Position numbers and translations under genes: made by a program. A stretch of 64,000 nucleotides of DNA from CALAGJ01 sp964293305. Lineage in GTDB: Bacteria > Bacteroidota > Bacteroidia > Chitinophagales > Chitinophagaceae. Positions 10,803-21,498 of the stretch are shown in pieces. The stretch lies in contig CAXYYO010000003.1 in NCBI GenBank assembly GCA_964293305.1, positions 60,331 through 124,330 of the forward strand, written 5' to 3'. Every line of letters begins with the position of its first letter. Positions within the stretch are counted from its first letter, which is position 1. The notes beneath the pieces were generated by a model that searched no databases, had not been told where the DNA came from, and saw nothing but the letters and a program-made list of their open reading frames with translations.

Positions 10803-10894
10803 TCAACCACCATGCCAAACAGAAACCCTTTGCTAGTAAGGCTTTTAGAAAATTGATTAAAAAAAACTGTACGAAAACGGACAGTTTATGTGCG
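10803..10894 (-). promoter_or_regulatory. Sigma-54-like promoter and upstream inverted repeat before permease 5
   Basis: On the minus strand, TTGGCATGGTGGTTGA (10818-10803) resembles the -24/-12 element TGGCAC-N5-TTGC, with GA in place of GC at -12. Upstream, after 49 bp, lies TGTACGAAAACGGACA (written on the plus strand, 10868-10883), an imperfect inverted repeat. A third half site TGTGCG follows at 10889-10894, 21 bp after the first. The same parts with the same spacing recur at 13968-14060 and 23881-23974. The likely reading is an enhancer-binding-protein site plus a sigma-54 promoter. The regulator gene is not in this window. Confidence 0.65.
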
Positions 10895-11272
10895 ATATAT
10901 TACGGATGGCAATGCACCACAAAACACTTTAATTCTGGAGTAGATGAACAAATAGAATTTCAATCAGAAAAATAATAACCAATTTGGTAGATGTAGTGCT
11001 TTAAAAATGGATTTTTACAACAGAATTTCACCCTAAACATACCAATAAATGCATTGCATAAAATATTTTTTATATGCGTAAAATATCACTTAAGTCTTTA
11101 ATAAAATATTTAGAATTACAATATATTGAAGCAAAAGTCAAAGGATATTATGTTACACCTTTTGCGATACAGCAATAATATTCAAAAAGTAGCTTTGCCC
11201 TTTTAGTATTAGTATAAAACATAAATAATACAGCCACTTATTCAAAAAAAGCTAACTGTCAAAGTCCGCTAT
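10895..11272. other. Rest of the gap between permeases 4 and 5
   Basis: This is AT-rich sequence between the upstream regulatory half site and the stop codon of permease 4. I see no convincing open reading frame, RNA gene or strong hairpin, and no clear terminator for permease 4. Confidence 0.6.
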
Positions 11273-13705
11273 CTATTCAGCCCTCAAACTTTTTACTGGG
11301 TTTGCCAATGCTGCTTTAATAGCCTGAGAACTTACAGTTATTAATGCTATCATCAATGCCAAGAAACCTGCTAAGGCAAATATCCACCAACTAATATTTA
11401 TACGATAAGCAAAATCTTCTAACCATTTATTCATTGCCCACCAGGCCAGTGGAAATGCAATTAAAGATGCAATGCCTACCAATTTTACAAAATCTTTTGA
11501 TAGCAGCTGTGTTATATTGGATACAGAGGCGCCCAATACTTTTCGCACTCCAATTTCTTTAGTGCGCTGCTCAGCCATATAAGCTGCCAAACCAAACAGA
11601 CCGAGACATGCTATCAATACTGCAAGGAGAGAAAAGGTTAAGGCTACTTGACCTGCACGCTGTTCCTCCTGATACATTTCATCAAATGATTCATCTAAAA
11701 ATTGATAATTTAATGGCATACCCGGACTCATTTTTTTAAAGGTGGATTCTACAGATTTAATCAGCCCTGCCACATTTGATGTGCCAATACGATAACAGGA
11801 AGCCCATCTGTTGTTTCCTAATCTAAAACATAATGGGCCAACATTTTTGCGTAGAGATTCATAATTAAAATTCTTTACTACACCAACAATAGTATAAACA
11901 ACAGGTGCATCATCATTATCAGTAGTATATAATTTTTGATTGATTGGGTTTTTAGAGCCCAGTAATTTTGCAGTAGTTTCATTGATGATAATAGCCAATG
12001 TATCTGATCCATATTCAGTAGAGAAATTTCTTCCATTTATGATTTCCATACCCATAGTTGGAATGTAATCATAATCAATACGCCAGTTTTGCATATTGAA
12101 ACCATTCTTCTCAGTCATTACCGCTTCTGTGCTCCAAGTATTATCACTCCTTGATGAGTTCTGTACAGGTAAATAACCACCAAAACAGGATGCTTTTACA
12201 CCACTCATTTTTGCAACTTCTTCCTTAAATGCTTGAGCAGTATTTCTACCCATAGCAGTATTATCCACTACTAAAACTTGGTCTTTATTAAAACCAATTT
12301 TTGTGGTTTGTATATAATTCAGTTGATAATAAATAACTATTGTACCAACTATTAGTATGATAGATGTTGCAAACTGAAATACTACCAAAGTACTTCTTAA
12401 TTTACTGTTTCCTGTGCCTGCGCTTAGCTTGCCTTTTAATACCTGAATGGGCTTAAAAGAGGATAGAAAAATTGCGGGATAAAGACCAGCAAGGGTGCCA
12501 ACAATAATTGGCAAACTCAATAAAAATATAATATATGCCGATTCCGTAAGTGTAGATATTGTCAATGCTTTACCTGCCATATCGTTAAAAAAAGGCAGTG
12601 ACATTGCAATGAGTGCAATAGCGATGATTAAAGCAATAAAAGCCATAGAAATTGATTCGGTCAAGAACTGACCAATCAATGCTTTCTTTTCTGTGCCCAA
12701 TACTTTACGAATACCAACTTCTTTTGCCCTACCTGCGCTACGTGCAGTTGATAGGTTCATAAAGTTTACACAAGCAATGAGGAGAATAAAAATGGCTACT
12801 GCTGAAAAGATATATACATACTGAATATTACCATTTACACCAAGTTCTACCGCTCTTGCAGAATGTAGATGAATGGAAGTTAAAGGCATCAAAGAATAGA
12901 CAAGTTTATTACCCGATTTTTCAAATTCCTCCATACTATTTACCTGAATAAATTGTCTAACCTGAGGCATCACATATTTATTGATATAGGTTGGAAATTG
13001 TTTTTCCAATGCAGTATAGTCTGTGCCGGTTTTGAGTAAAAGATAGGTATGGAAATTATGGCTGGTATAGCTACCAAAATCATAATCCACATTGTCCATT
13101 GAAAGAAACATATCAAATATAAAATGCGCATTGTGTGGAATATCTTTGATTACGGCAGTTACTTTATAAGGAGTGCCATCATTATCATTACAATCCATTG
13201 TTTTTCCCATAGCATTTGCCGTAGAACCGAAATATTTTTTTGCAGTGCTTTCATTGATAACAATAGTATTGGGATTGTTTAATGCCGTTTTAAGATCTCC
13301 TGCTATGGCAGGAAATGAGAACACGGCAAACAAAGTGGAGTCAGCATAGCACACCCGCTGCTCTGTAATAAATTGATTATCTTTCTTAAAAAGCTTACTA
13401 CCTTCACTATAGTAAATTCTTGCATACTCTTCTACCTGTGGATAGTCATTTTTGAGTGCAGCACCAATTGGGTCTGGGCTTACAGCCATATTCATATCAT
13501 TGCCGCCAAAGCGTATATCTGAATGAATGCGATATATACGATCAGCCTTTTCATTAAAACGGTCATAGCTCAATTCATCAGCTACATATAATGCTATCAT
13601 TATAAAACAGGCCAGTCCTAATGCAAGTCCCATTATATTTATTGCTGCATAGCCTTTGGCTCTATTCAGTGTTCTAAATGTGATTTTCAAATAATTTCTA
13701 AGCAT
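11273..13705 (-). CDS. FtsX/MacB-like ABC transporter permease 4 (own transcription unit)
   Basis: 810 residues, ATG start, beginning MLRNYLKITFRTLNRAKGYA. The MacB core ends in YSLMPLTSIHLHSARAVELG. Coupling motifs are RAKEVGIRKVLGTE and RTKEIGVRKVLGAS, and the end is NPVKSLRAE. Long gaps on both sides (472 and 494 bp), each with a copy of the promoter module, make it a separate unit. Its promoter module lies 263-355 bp upstream of the ATG, with a 90-bp dispersed repeat (13834-13923) between promoter and gene, so the transcript should have an unusually long leader containing repeat sequence. It appears intact. Confidence 0.92.
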   Translation of the reverse strand: MLRNYLKITFRTLNRAKGYAAINIMGLALGLACFIMIALYVADELSYDRFNEKADRIYRIHSDIRFGGNDMNMAVSPDPIGAALKNDYPQVEEYARIYYSEGSKLFKKDNQFITEQRVCYADSTLFAVFSFPAIAGDLKTALNNPNTIVINESTAKKYFGSTANAMGKTMDCNDNDGTPYKVTAVIKDIPHNAHFIFDMFLSMDNVDYDFGSYTSHNFHTYLLLKTGTDYTALEKQFPTYINKYVMPQVRQFIQVNSMEEFEKSGNKLVYSLMPLTSIHLHSARAVELGVNGNIQYVYIFSAVAIFILLIACVNFMNLSTARSAGRAKEVGIRKVLGTEKKALIGQFLTESISMAFIALIIAIALIAMSLPFFNDMAGKALTISTLTESAYIIFLLSLPIIVGTLAGLYPAIFLSSFKPIQVLKGKLSAGTGNSKLRSTLVVFQFATSIILIVGTIVIYYQLNYIQTTKIGFNKDQVLVVDNTAMGRNTAQAFKEEVAKMSGVKASCFGGYLPVQNSSRSDNTWSTEAVMTEKNGFNMQNWRIDYDYIPTMGMEIINGRNFSTEYGSDTLAIIINETTAKLLGSKNPINQKLYTTDNDDAPVVYTIVGVVKNFNYESLRKNVGPLCFRLGNNRWASCYRIGTSNVAGLIKSVESTFKKMSPGMPLNYQFLDESFDEMYQEEQRAGQVALTFSLLAVLIACLGLFGLAAYMAEQRTKEIGVRKVLGASVSNITQLLSKDFVKLVGIASLIAFPLAWWAMNKWLEDFAYRINISWWIFALAGFLALMIALITVSSQAIKAALANPVKSLRAE

Positions 13706-13833
13706 AATACTTTCTTAGTTTATAAAACAAATGATGAATTAAGTAACTGTAAGATTTAGGTGCTTCAACACGTAAGATGTGTAAAATTCAAAAGCATTTT
13801 TAAAAAATCGCATCTCGCATTAAAGAAAAAAAA

Positions 13834-13923
13834 TGCAGTTGAAATTTATTCCAAACCCGAAACGCTGCTATCTATTTAAGAACAATTGTTGACTTTCAAC
13901 CTTTCACCACAAAGTCAATTGCA
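13834..13923. repeat. Dispersed intergenic repeat, shortened copy A
   Basis: This begins TGCAGTTGAAATTTAT and ends CACAAAGTCAATTGCA, forming terminal inverted repeats TGCAGTTGA/TCAATTGCA with one mismatch. It aligns by eye with both ends of the 156-bp copies at 45644-45799 and 58245-58400 but lacks about 60 bp of the middle (the part around AGTTTACTATTTCTCC). It sits in the leader of permease 4. I see no coding sequence in it. Confidence 0.7.
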
Positions 13924-13967
13924 TCCTCTTGGTTAAAGACTACCTAAAATATTACATTTATAGAATG

Positions 13968-14060
13968 TCAACGGTTATGCCAAACTGCAAGCCCTTGAAT
14001 AATAAGCATTTTAGGGGTTTGTATTACATTCAGTGTTCGTAAGCGAACAGTTTTTGTACG
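13968..14060 (-). promoter_or_regulatory. Sigma-54-like promoter and upstream inverted repeat before permease 4
   Basis: The minus strand reads TTGGCATAACCGTTGA (13983-13968), matching the element before permease 5 at TTGGCAT-N5-TTGA. After 50 bp comes TGTTCGTAAGCGAACA (plus-strand reading, 14034-14049), the best inverted repeat of the three copies, then the half site TGTACG at 14055-14060. This is probably an activator binding site and a sigma-54 promoter. The intergenic stretch 13706-14177 holds only this module, repeat copy A and AT-rich sequence. Confidence 0.68.
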
Positions 14061-14177
14061 GTGAAGCACAGGGTTATATTCATCAATCAATTAGTGTATA
14101 ATAACCCATATAGTTACAAGTATCTTTTAAAGATACAAGCCCTACCTTAAGAGACAAAACAAAAAGGTAACAATCAT

Positions 14178-16586
14178 CTACTCTGTTCTCAAACTTTTAA
14201 CAGGGTTTGTAATGGCCGCTTTAATAGCTTGGAAGCTAATAGTTAGCATTGATATAGATACTACAATACTTATAGTAATAGCAAATACTGTCCATGATAT
14301 AGTTGTATGATAGGCAAAATCTTGTAACCATTTATTCATCATCCACCATGCAAGAGGTGAAGCAATAACTAAAGCAAGTATCACAAGTACAAGAAAATCT
14401 TTTGAAAGAATGGTAACAATACTGCTAATTGATGCACCAAGTATTTTGCGAATTCCAATTTCTTTCAGCCTCTGTTCAATAGCAAGTACAGTAAGCGCAA
14501 AAAGCCCAAGCAATGATATGAGAATTGCAATAATGGTAGTAAACGATACAATTTGTTTCCATTGTGCATCTGATTCATATCTATCCATCAGCCACTGCTT
14601 CATACTATGAAATTCGGGAATAGCAAATGGTAGAATCGTTTTATATACTTTAATGGCAGCCGCCCTTGCTTCTTCTTCTTTACCAGGCACAAACTTTATA
14701 TAGGTATTTAGTAAGTCGCCATATTTATCCAAAGAAAAATGTATGGGTTGAATTTTCTCTTTAAAATTTGCACTATGATAATTTTTCACCACTCCCACAA
14801 TCGTATAATTACTTTCCCCCCGTCCATCAGAAATAACCTGGCCTATTGGGCTTTTGGTTTTATCAAGATACTGTTCTACAAAAGCTTCGTTTACCATACA
14901 ATTTGAAACAGTATCAGCAACATTAGCATAACTCAGGAATCGTCCCGCTTTGAGCGGTATTTGCAAAGTTTGTAAATAACCATCATCAATATGTTCATAA
15001 TAAACCCAAGGGGTTTGCTTACCATTTATTGAAAAGATTGTTCTATTCCAGTTGCCACTTTTTGTACCCACAGATTCAATAGAGGGAATGGTGGCTATCT
15101 CATTTTTAAAGCGATTAAATTCGGATGTTTTATCCCAAGGAAATTGCAAGTACAGCATATTGTCCACCTTGTAACCCAAATCTGCACGGCTAATATAATT
15201 AAACTGTTTATTGAATACAAGCGTACAAATAATTAATCCAGTAGCAATTACAAATTGAACAACTATTAATGATTTACCTAATAGATTTTTTCCTGATAAT
15301 TTAAAACGGCCATACAATATTTTAACCGGCTGAAAACCTGATGCTACAAATGCAGGATAAAAGCCAGCAAGTAGGGATACCAGTACGATGAGGATTAAAA
15401 AGATTGCAATAGCCTCCGGTTGAATTAAATATGCTAGACTAAAAGATTTGTTGGCTAATTGATTAAAAGATGGCAACAAAAGCTGCACTAATATTATTGA
15501 CAATGCAAATGCAATACAGGTAAATACAAAGGACTCACCTAGAAACTGATACATCACTTGCCACCTACTACTACCTGATACTTTTCGTATGCCAATTTCT
15601 TTACTCCGCTGCATACTTTTTGCCAAGGCAATATTGATAAAATTGATACAGGCAATGGCAAGTATTAATACGCCAAGAAATGATAATATATAAGCGTAGC
15701 TGGCATCACTCCAATTACTTAAACCATTAGTAGCAAAATAATCAGCATTAAGATGAATATCAAATAATGGTTGCAAGCCAAACTTCATATCTGTAATACC
15801 ATTTTTTGCTTGCATTGTTTTCCATTCTTCTCCATGCTTAGCAATGTAAACATTCCATATTTTTTTTTCAATAGTAGCTGGATCTGCATCATTGCGCAGC
15901 AATAAAAAAGTATTGAGATACCCATTATGCCAGTTGTTCATTTCATCATTAAAAGCCGCAGCATCAGTGGGGTTTTGGCGTTCCATAGGAATGAGCATAT
16001 CAAATCGTACAGAAGAATTTGTAGGAGGATTTTTGACAACCCCAGATACTACAAAGCTTTCAAAATCTCCCTCCACTTGTATGTCTACTATTTTCCCGAT
16101 AGGGTTCTCGGTTCCAAAATATTTTTTTGCTGCCGTTTTTGTCAATACAACTGAGTTTCTTCCTTCCAGCATTTTTAAGACATTACCTTTCAAAATCTCA
16201 ATTGTAAATACATCAAAAATAGACGGGTCTGCAAAGAGCACTAATGAAGACAATGTTTCATTTTCTTTTCGCACATCCATATCCCATCCCTTTATGCGGC
16301 AATAGTTTTCTACTTCGGGTATTTCATCTTTGCATATTGGCCCCTGTGGCAAGCCAGTATTGCCTATTCTGCTTTCACTACCAGATGTATCTGTACTGCT
16401 TCGTACTATGCGATATATATTTTCTCCCTGTTTATTAAACCGATCAAAACTCCATTCATCTTTTACAAACAAAGTTATTAGTACAATACAGGTAAGACCA
16501 ATGGCAAGTCCTGCAATATTTACAAAAGACAACAACTTGTTTCTTTTTAGATTTCTTAAGGTTACCTTTAGAATATTTTTAAACAT
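14178..16586 (-). CDS. FtsX/MacB-like ABC transporter permease 3
   Basis: 802 residues from the ATG at 16586. The frame stays open 30 codons further upstream, but MFKNILKVTLRNLKRNKLLS is the family's usual beginning and the extension would run toward permease 2. The MacB core ends in FGLQPLFDIHLNADYF. The segment after helix 2 is FINIALAKSMQRSKEIGIR, and the second coupling motif is RLKEIGIRKILGAS. It ends NPVKSLRTE. It is the last gene of the first unit (hlyD to permease 3), 37 bp after permease 2. It appears intact. Confidence 0.92.
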   Translation of the reverse strand: MFKNILKVTLRNLKRNKLLSFVNIAGLAIGLTCIVLITLFVKDEWSFDRFNKQGENIYRIVRSSTDTSGSESRIGNTGLPQGPICKDEIPEVENYCRIKGWDMDVRKENETLSSLVLFADPSIFDVFTIEILKGNVLKMLEGRNSVVLTKTAAKKYFGTENPIGKIVDIQVEGDFESFVVSGVVKNPPTNSSVRFDMLIPMERQNPTDAAAFNDEMNNWHNGYLNTFLLLRNDADPATIEKKIWNVYIAKHGEEWKTMQAKNGITDMKFGLQPLFDIHLNADYFATNGLSNWSDASYAYILSFLGVLILAIACINFINIALAKSMQRSKEIGIRKVSGSSRWQVMYQFLGESFVFTCIAFALSIILVQLLLPSFNQLANKSFSLAYLIQPEAIAIFLILIVLVSLLAGFYPAFVASGFQPVKILYGRFKLSGKNLLGKSLIVVQFVIATGLIICTLVFNKQFNYISRADLGYKVDNMLYLQFPWDKTSEFNRFKNEIATIPSIESVGTKSGNWNRTIFSINGKQTPWVYYEHIDDGYLQTLQIPLKAGRFLSYANVADTVSNCMVNEAFVEQYLDKTKSPIGQVISDGRGESNYTIVGVVKNYHSANFKEKIQPIHFSLDKYGDLLNTYIKFVPGKEEEARAAAIKVYKTILPFAIPEFHSMKQWLMDRYESDAQWKQIVSFTTIIAILISLLGLFALTVLAIEQRLKEIGIRKILGASISSIVTILSKDFLVLVILALVIASPLAWWMMNKWLQDFAYHTTISWTVFAITISIVVSISMLTISFQAIKAAITNPVKSLRTE

Positions 16587-16623
16587 ATTGTGCTTGTTAA
16601 TGAATGATAGTGCATCGTTTTTT

Positions 16624-19014
16624 TTATTCGCTGCGCAATATTTCTGCCGGATTCGTATTTGCCGCTTTTGCTGCAAAAAAGGATGCTGTTAGCCATGCAG
16701 TAAGTGTAATAATGGCCATAGCAATGATGAATGGCCAAATACTCATACCCCCATTAAATGGAAAAATATCTAACCACTTATCCATAAAATACCAAGACAC
16801 AGGGAATGCAATAACAGCAGCAATCAGTGCCAGCCAGATATAGTTTTTACTCGATAGAGACACTACACTCATGGTGCTGGCCCCAAGTACACGGCGCACA
16901 CTTATTTCCTTTTGTCTTTGCTGGGTTGTAAAAGCTGTAAGCCCCAATAAACCTAAACATGTAATGATGATAGTGAGGATAGAAAATCCGGCAAATATTT
17001 TACCCCTCTTTTGATCGGCTTCGTACTGCGAATAATAATCTTCATCCAAAAATTTATATTCAAACGGGAGTGCTGGAAAATATTTTTCCCAAATAGTTTC
17101 TGCTTTTGTAATGGAGGCTTTTACATTGTTGCCATCTAATTTAACTTGAATGATATGATTATCTGCTGAGTAGAAAAGCAGTAGTGGTGCTATAGGATTG
17201 TATAAGGATTTTTGATTAAAATCTTTCATTACTCCTACCACTTCTCTATAATCACCGGAGGTATCTCCGGGAAATTTTATACTTTTTCCAAGCGGCTCAT
17301 CCCATTTGAAATTTTTCACCATCGCTTCATTTACAAGAATGCTGTGCAAAGTGTCTGAGAGGTTTTGAAAATTTCTTCCTTTTACAATTTTTATTTCAAG
17401 TGTTGGTGCTAAGTTTTCATCAATCTGATAACATTCAACACCTTTGTCCACAAAGCCATTATTACTTTCAACTGTAAACAGATTGAGGCTTATGTTTCCA
17501 CTGCCGGGATATGCATTTCCTGTGCCCACAGATTTTACGCCGGGCATGCTACGGAAATCATTATTCATTGCATTTATTTTGCTGCGCTCATCTTCGCCTG
17601 TGTTTACTGTCAAGGTCATTACTTGATCTTTTGTAAAGCCCAAATCTTTTTGTCTTACATAATTGAGTTGTTCATAAACAATCCATGTACAAATTAGCAT
17701 GATCATGGATATTGAAAACTGAAGCACTACCAATGTGCGGCGCAGGTTAATATTGCCAGAAGCCTTTGACAATGCCCCTTTCAAGATACTTACAGGCATA
17801 AACTTTGATAGGTAAAGTGCAGGATAGCTACCACCTACAAAACCCGTAAACAATGCTATACCGAATAATAAACCAATATTGAAAGGTTGGAATAATGTGC
17901 TTATGGTAAAAGATTTTCCTGAAATGCTATTAAAAGTATTCATCAGCAATATAACTAAAGCAATGCTTAAAACAACGGCAAAAAATGCTGTAAGAAATGA
18001 CTCACTCAAAAATTGAAATACCAATTGCCTACGAGAAGAGCCAGCCACTTTTCTGATACCAATTTCTTTGGCTCGCCTGGCACTTCTAGCAGTAGTAAGA
18101 TTCATGTAATTGATACAGGCTATCAATAGCATAAAAAATGCCACAGCACCAAAAATCCAGATATAGTTCATACTACCCAATTCTTCAGGCTCACCATCCA
18201 ATTTTGAATTGAGGTGTATATCTGTGATGGGTTGTACACCATATCTCATTTAGATATTATACTGTGCAAAAATGGGTGCCATATATTTATCATACATGGG
18301 TGCTAATTTTTTTTCAAATGAGGCTGCACTTGTTTCAGGTTTCAAGAGTACATAAGTAAACAAGAAGAAGCTACCCCAGTTGCTTGACAATCCCGGATTT
18401 GCATTTAATACTGTGGATATGGACATGAGCATATCATAATAGATATGACTACTGCGTGGCATATCTTCCATAACACCAGTTACGTTATACACATCATAAA
18501 CAGTTCGCAGCGATTTTCCTAAAGCTGATACATTTTTTCCAAAATATTTTTCTGCAGTAGATTTTGATATTACAATACTATTTGGAGCACTGAGTGCTGT
18601 AGCGGGATTGCCTTCCAGGAACTTATGCGTAAAAACCTTAAATACATTACTATCTGTGAAATATAATTTTTTTTCGTAAAAACTTTTTTCACCATTTTTA
18701 AATAATGTTCTTTCCTTACTCATGAAGCGCACAGATTCTTCCACTTCAGGAAATTCATTCTTTAGTGTGTGCCCAAGTGGCTCTTGAGTAGAGGTCCAAT
18801 CCGTATTCTTATCCGGTTCTTTGATATAAGAATTGATACGACAAATGCGGTCTGCTTTTTCATTGTGTTTATCATAATTAAGTTCATCAACTATATAAAA
18901 AATTAAAAACAAACTAAACGTAATACCAATAGTAAGGCCTGCTATATTGAGCAGGCTAAACCAACCATCTTTTCGGATATTGCGAAAAGCAATTTTGAAA
19001 TAATTTTTAAACAT
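16624..19014 (-). pseudogene. FtsX/MacB-like ABC transporter permease 2, split by an in-frame TAA
   Basis: Residues 1-254 run from the ATG at 19014 (MFKNYFKIAFRNIRKDG) to ...FAQYNI, where a TAA occurs at 18250-18252. The same frame continues at once with MRYGVQPITDIHLNSK to the normal ending NPAEILRSE at 16624, another 541 residues. Without the stop this would be a 796-codon permease of ordinary family length. The stop falls at the end of the MacB periplasmic core, just before the QPLTDIHL-like motif. An ATG directly follows it, so re-initiation could make the C-terminal part, but that part alone would lack helix 1 and the periplasmic core. A single A or T change would restore the frame. A sequencing error, a recent nonsense mutation or readthrough are all possible. 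Confidence 0.85.
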
Positions 19015-19029
19015 CTTCTACATTTTTAG

Positions 19030-19044
19030 TCATTGGCCGTAGGC
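19030..19044 (-). repeat. Short GCCTACGGC motif, copy 1
   Basis: The minus strand reads GCCTACGGCCAATGA, in the 69-bp gap between permeases 1 and 2. Related copies lie at 21459-21473, 29705-29719 and 47660-47674. Confidence 0.5.
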
Positions 19045-19083
19045 CTAAAATCATTCTTAATTAAAGAAAAAAACACCTAGATG

Positions 19084-21444
19084 CTATTCACTTCTCAGTG
19101 ATTGTACAGGGTTTGCCAATGCAGCCCTGATAGCCTGAAAGCTGATGGTAGCCAAAGCAATAAGCAAAGCTCCCAAACCTGCATAAATAAATATATCGAT
19201 GCTCAGCTGAATTCTATACGTAAATTCATCCAACATCTTGCCCATAGCCAACCACGCTAATGGCGTAGCTATGATAAAGGCAATACCAACTAATATTATA
19301 AATTCTTTTGACAGTAATCCAACAATACTGGCAATGGAAGAACCCAATATTTTTCGAATACCAATTTCTTTTACCCTGTTCTCTGCCATATAAATGGATA
19401 AACCAAATAAACCCAAACATGAAATAAATATGGTGAGTATGGCACAAACAGTAGCCATAGTTCCAGTCTTTTTTTCATTCTGAAATTTAGCGGCATAATC
19501 ATCATCTACAAACTTGTAGTCGAATGGATATTCACTGTTGAACTTCTTAAATAATGCTTCGGTTTTTTTGATATTAGATTGCATATTGCTGCCCGGCAGG
19601 TATCGAATATTGATGATACTAAACCAACCATTTGCACCTTCTATCAGCATTGGGTTTATATTTTTATAGGGAGATTCAATGATGAAATCTTTTACTAATC
19701 CTACAATAGTCCACTCTGTGCCATTATCCCTTATAATTTTACCAATAGGGTCTTTCATACCCATTGCTTTTGCAGCAGCTTCATTTACGATGATGGAAAA
19801 AGAATCCGTTTTGTAGGTATTTAAATCGAGATCTCTTCCCTTTATTATTTCCATGCCAGCCGTTTTCACAATTTGCTGGTCAGCATGAAAACGATTAAAT
19901 AAGGTTTTATCATTTGGGTCTTTACCATCCCATTCCATACCCCAGCTATTGCTCCAACTTTCTGTAAGTGGTGATGATGTTTTGGTAACAGAGGAAGCAA
20001 TATTTTCTTGCAATAATTCATTGCGCAGCAAATCATAATTCTTGTCTAAATCACCAGTTAAGTAATGGTACATGAGGTTGTTTTTGTCGTAGCCTGACTG
20101 GCGTGCCTGTGCATATCCAATTTGCTTACGAATAACCAATGTGGCTACAATTAAAACAATAGCAAATGTAAATTGTAGAACTACCAATACTTTGCGAGGA
20201 GTAATGATTCTATTTGCTTTCTGTTTTAATCCTTTGAGCACTACCACCGGTTTAAAGGCAGATAAGAAAAAGGCGGGATAACTGCCAGCCAATAAACCTG
20301 TTGAAATGATAACGGCAAAAAATGCCATCCAGTACCAACCATTTGTAAAATCTATAAATAATTCCTTATCGGCCAGTTTATTAAAACCCGGCAATGCCAA
20401 TAATACGACACCTATAGAGAGGATGCCACCAAGTAAAGCAAGTAAAATACTTTCGCTAATAAATTGACCAATCAATCCAATTCTTCTGGCACCTACCACT
20501 TTTCTAATGCCAACTTCTCTTGCCCGTTTTTCACTGCGTGCCGTGGATAGATTCATGAAATTTATACAGGCTATTAATAAGATAAGTGATGCTATAATTA
20601 TGAATAGCTTTACCATATTAATTAACCCACCTTCTTCTTTTCCATTTGTAAAATTTGCATGTAAACGCCAGCGGCTCATAGGGTATAAAAACATTTCGCC
20701 GGTGCCTGCATCATCGTAATGCTTTTGACGTATATTTTTAAATTTAGCTTGTAGATTTTCAATAGAAGCATTTGGCTTTAGTAGTACATAATTTTTAGTA
20801 CTATTATTCCCCCAGTTTTCATCCTCAATGCCATTGAGCCTAGCATAAGACCAGGGTATTATATATTCATATTTGAATCTTGTATTATCTGGCGCATCTT
20901 TCATAACGCCTGTTACCGTCAAATTATCTTTATTTTCTAATTTAATTATTTTCCCCATCGGGTCTTCATTTCCAAATAATTTTTTGGCAAATGATTCGGA
21001 TAAAACAATATTATAACTTCCATTTAAAGCTGTTTTTTTATCACCCTTGAGCAGTGAAAAACTAAACATATTGAAGTAACCACTGTCTGCAATATTTCCT
21101 GACTCTGTTATTTTTTTGTCTTTATAACTAAACAGGTATGATACACCCCAGTCCGCACGTACCACATCCTGCACTTCCGGAAAATCTTGTCTTAGATACT
21201 TTGCTAATACGGTAGGAGTAACGCTCCAGCATTGAAGTTCTCCGTTAAAACTGTCTCTATTCCAAGCCTCATAAATCCTATCTCTATTTTCGTGAAAGCC
21301 ATCAAAAGTAAGTTCGCTTTCAACCCAAAGCATAATCAGAATGGCAGAAGCCATACCCACCGCTAGGCCAGAAATATTGATTAAAGTAAATCCCTTATTC
21401 TTTAAGAGATTGCGCATAGCAATAACAAAATAGTTTCTTAGCAT
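19084..21444 (-). CDS. FtsX/MacB-like ABC transporter permease 1 (first in the array)
   Basis: 786 residues, ATG start, beginning MLRNYFVIAMRNLLKNKGFT. The first helix is about residues 18-42. The MacB core carries the divergent motif YPMSRWRLHANFTNG instead of the PLTDIHL type, as in permease 9. Coupling segments are NFMNLSTARSEKRAREVGIR and RVKEIGIRKILGSS, and the end is NPVQSLRSE. It lies 54 bp downstream of the small membrane peptide gene and within the unit that starts at hlyD. As the permease nearest the ATPase and adaptor genes, it may be the ancestral partner (inference). It appears intact. Confidence 0.92.
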   Translation of the reverse strand: MLRNYFVIAMRNLLKNKGFTLINISGLAVGMASAILIMLWVESELTFDGFHENRDRIYEAWNRDSFNGELQCWSVTPTVLAKYLRQDFPEVQDVVRADWGVSYLFSYKDKKITESGNIADSGYFNMFSFSLLKGDKKTALNGSYNIVLSESFAKKLFGNEDPMGKIIKLENKDNLTVTGVMKDAPDNTRFKYEYIIPWSYARLNGIEDENWGNNSTKNYVLLKPNASIENLQAKFKNIRQKHYDDAGTGEMFLYPMSRWRLHANFTNGKEEGGLINMVKLFIIIASLILLIACINFMNLSTARSEKRAREVGIRKVVGARRIGLIGQFISESILLALLGGILSIGVVLLALPGFNKLADKELFIDFTNGWYWMAFFAVIISTGLLAGSYPAFFLSAFKPVVVLKGLKQKANRIITPRKVLVVLQFTFAIVLIVATLVIRKQIGYAQARQSGYDKNNLMYHYLTGDLDKNYDLLRNELLQENIASSVTKTSSPLTESWSNSWGMEWDGKDPNDKTLFNRFHADQQIVKTAGMEIIKGRDLDLNTYKTDSFSIIVNEAAAKAMGMKDPIGKIIRDNGTEWTIVGLVKDFIIESPYKNINPMLIEGANGWFSIINIRYLPGSNMQSNIKKTEALFKKFNSEYPFDYKFVDDDYAAKFQNEKKTGTMATVCAILTIFISCLGLFGLSIYMAENRVKEIGIRKILGSSIASIVGLLSKEFIILVGIAFIIATPLAWLAMGKMLDEFTYRIQLSIDIFIYAGLGALLIALATISFQAIRAALANPVQSLRSE

Positions 21445-21458
21445 AGAAATTTTTTTGC

Positions 21459-21473
21459 GCCTACGGCGAATGA
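21459..21473 (+). repeat. Short GCCTACGGC motif, copy 2
   Basis: The plus strand reads GCCTACGGCGAATGA, in the 54-bp gap before permease 1. It has the same core as three other sites in the window. Confidence 0.5.
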
Positions 21474-21498
21474 AAAAAGTTGATAAGATATAAACAGG

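Noticed and set aside
15892..16305. 137-codon frame opposite permease 3
   Set aside because: It is an antisense shadow over an intact permease domain; no independent signals.
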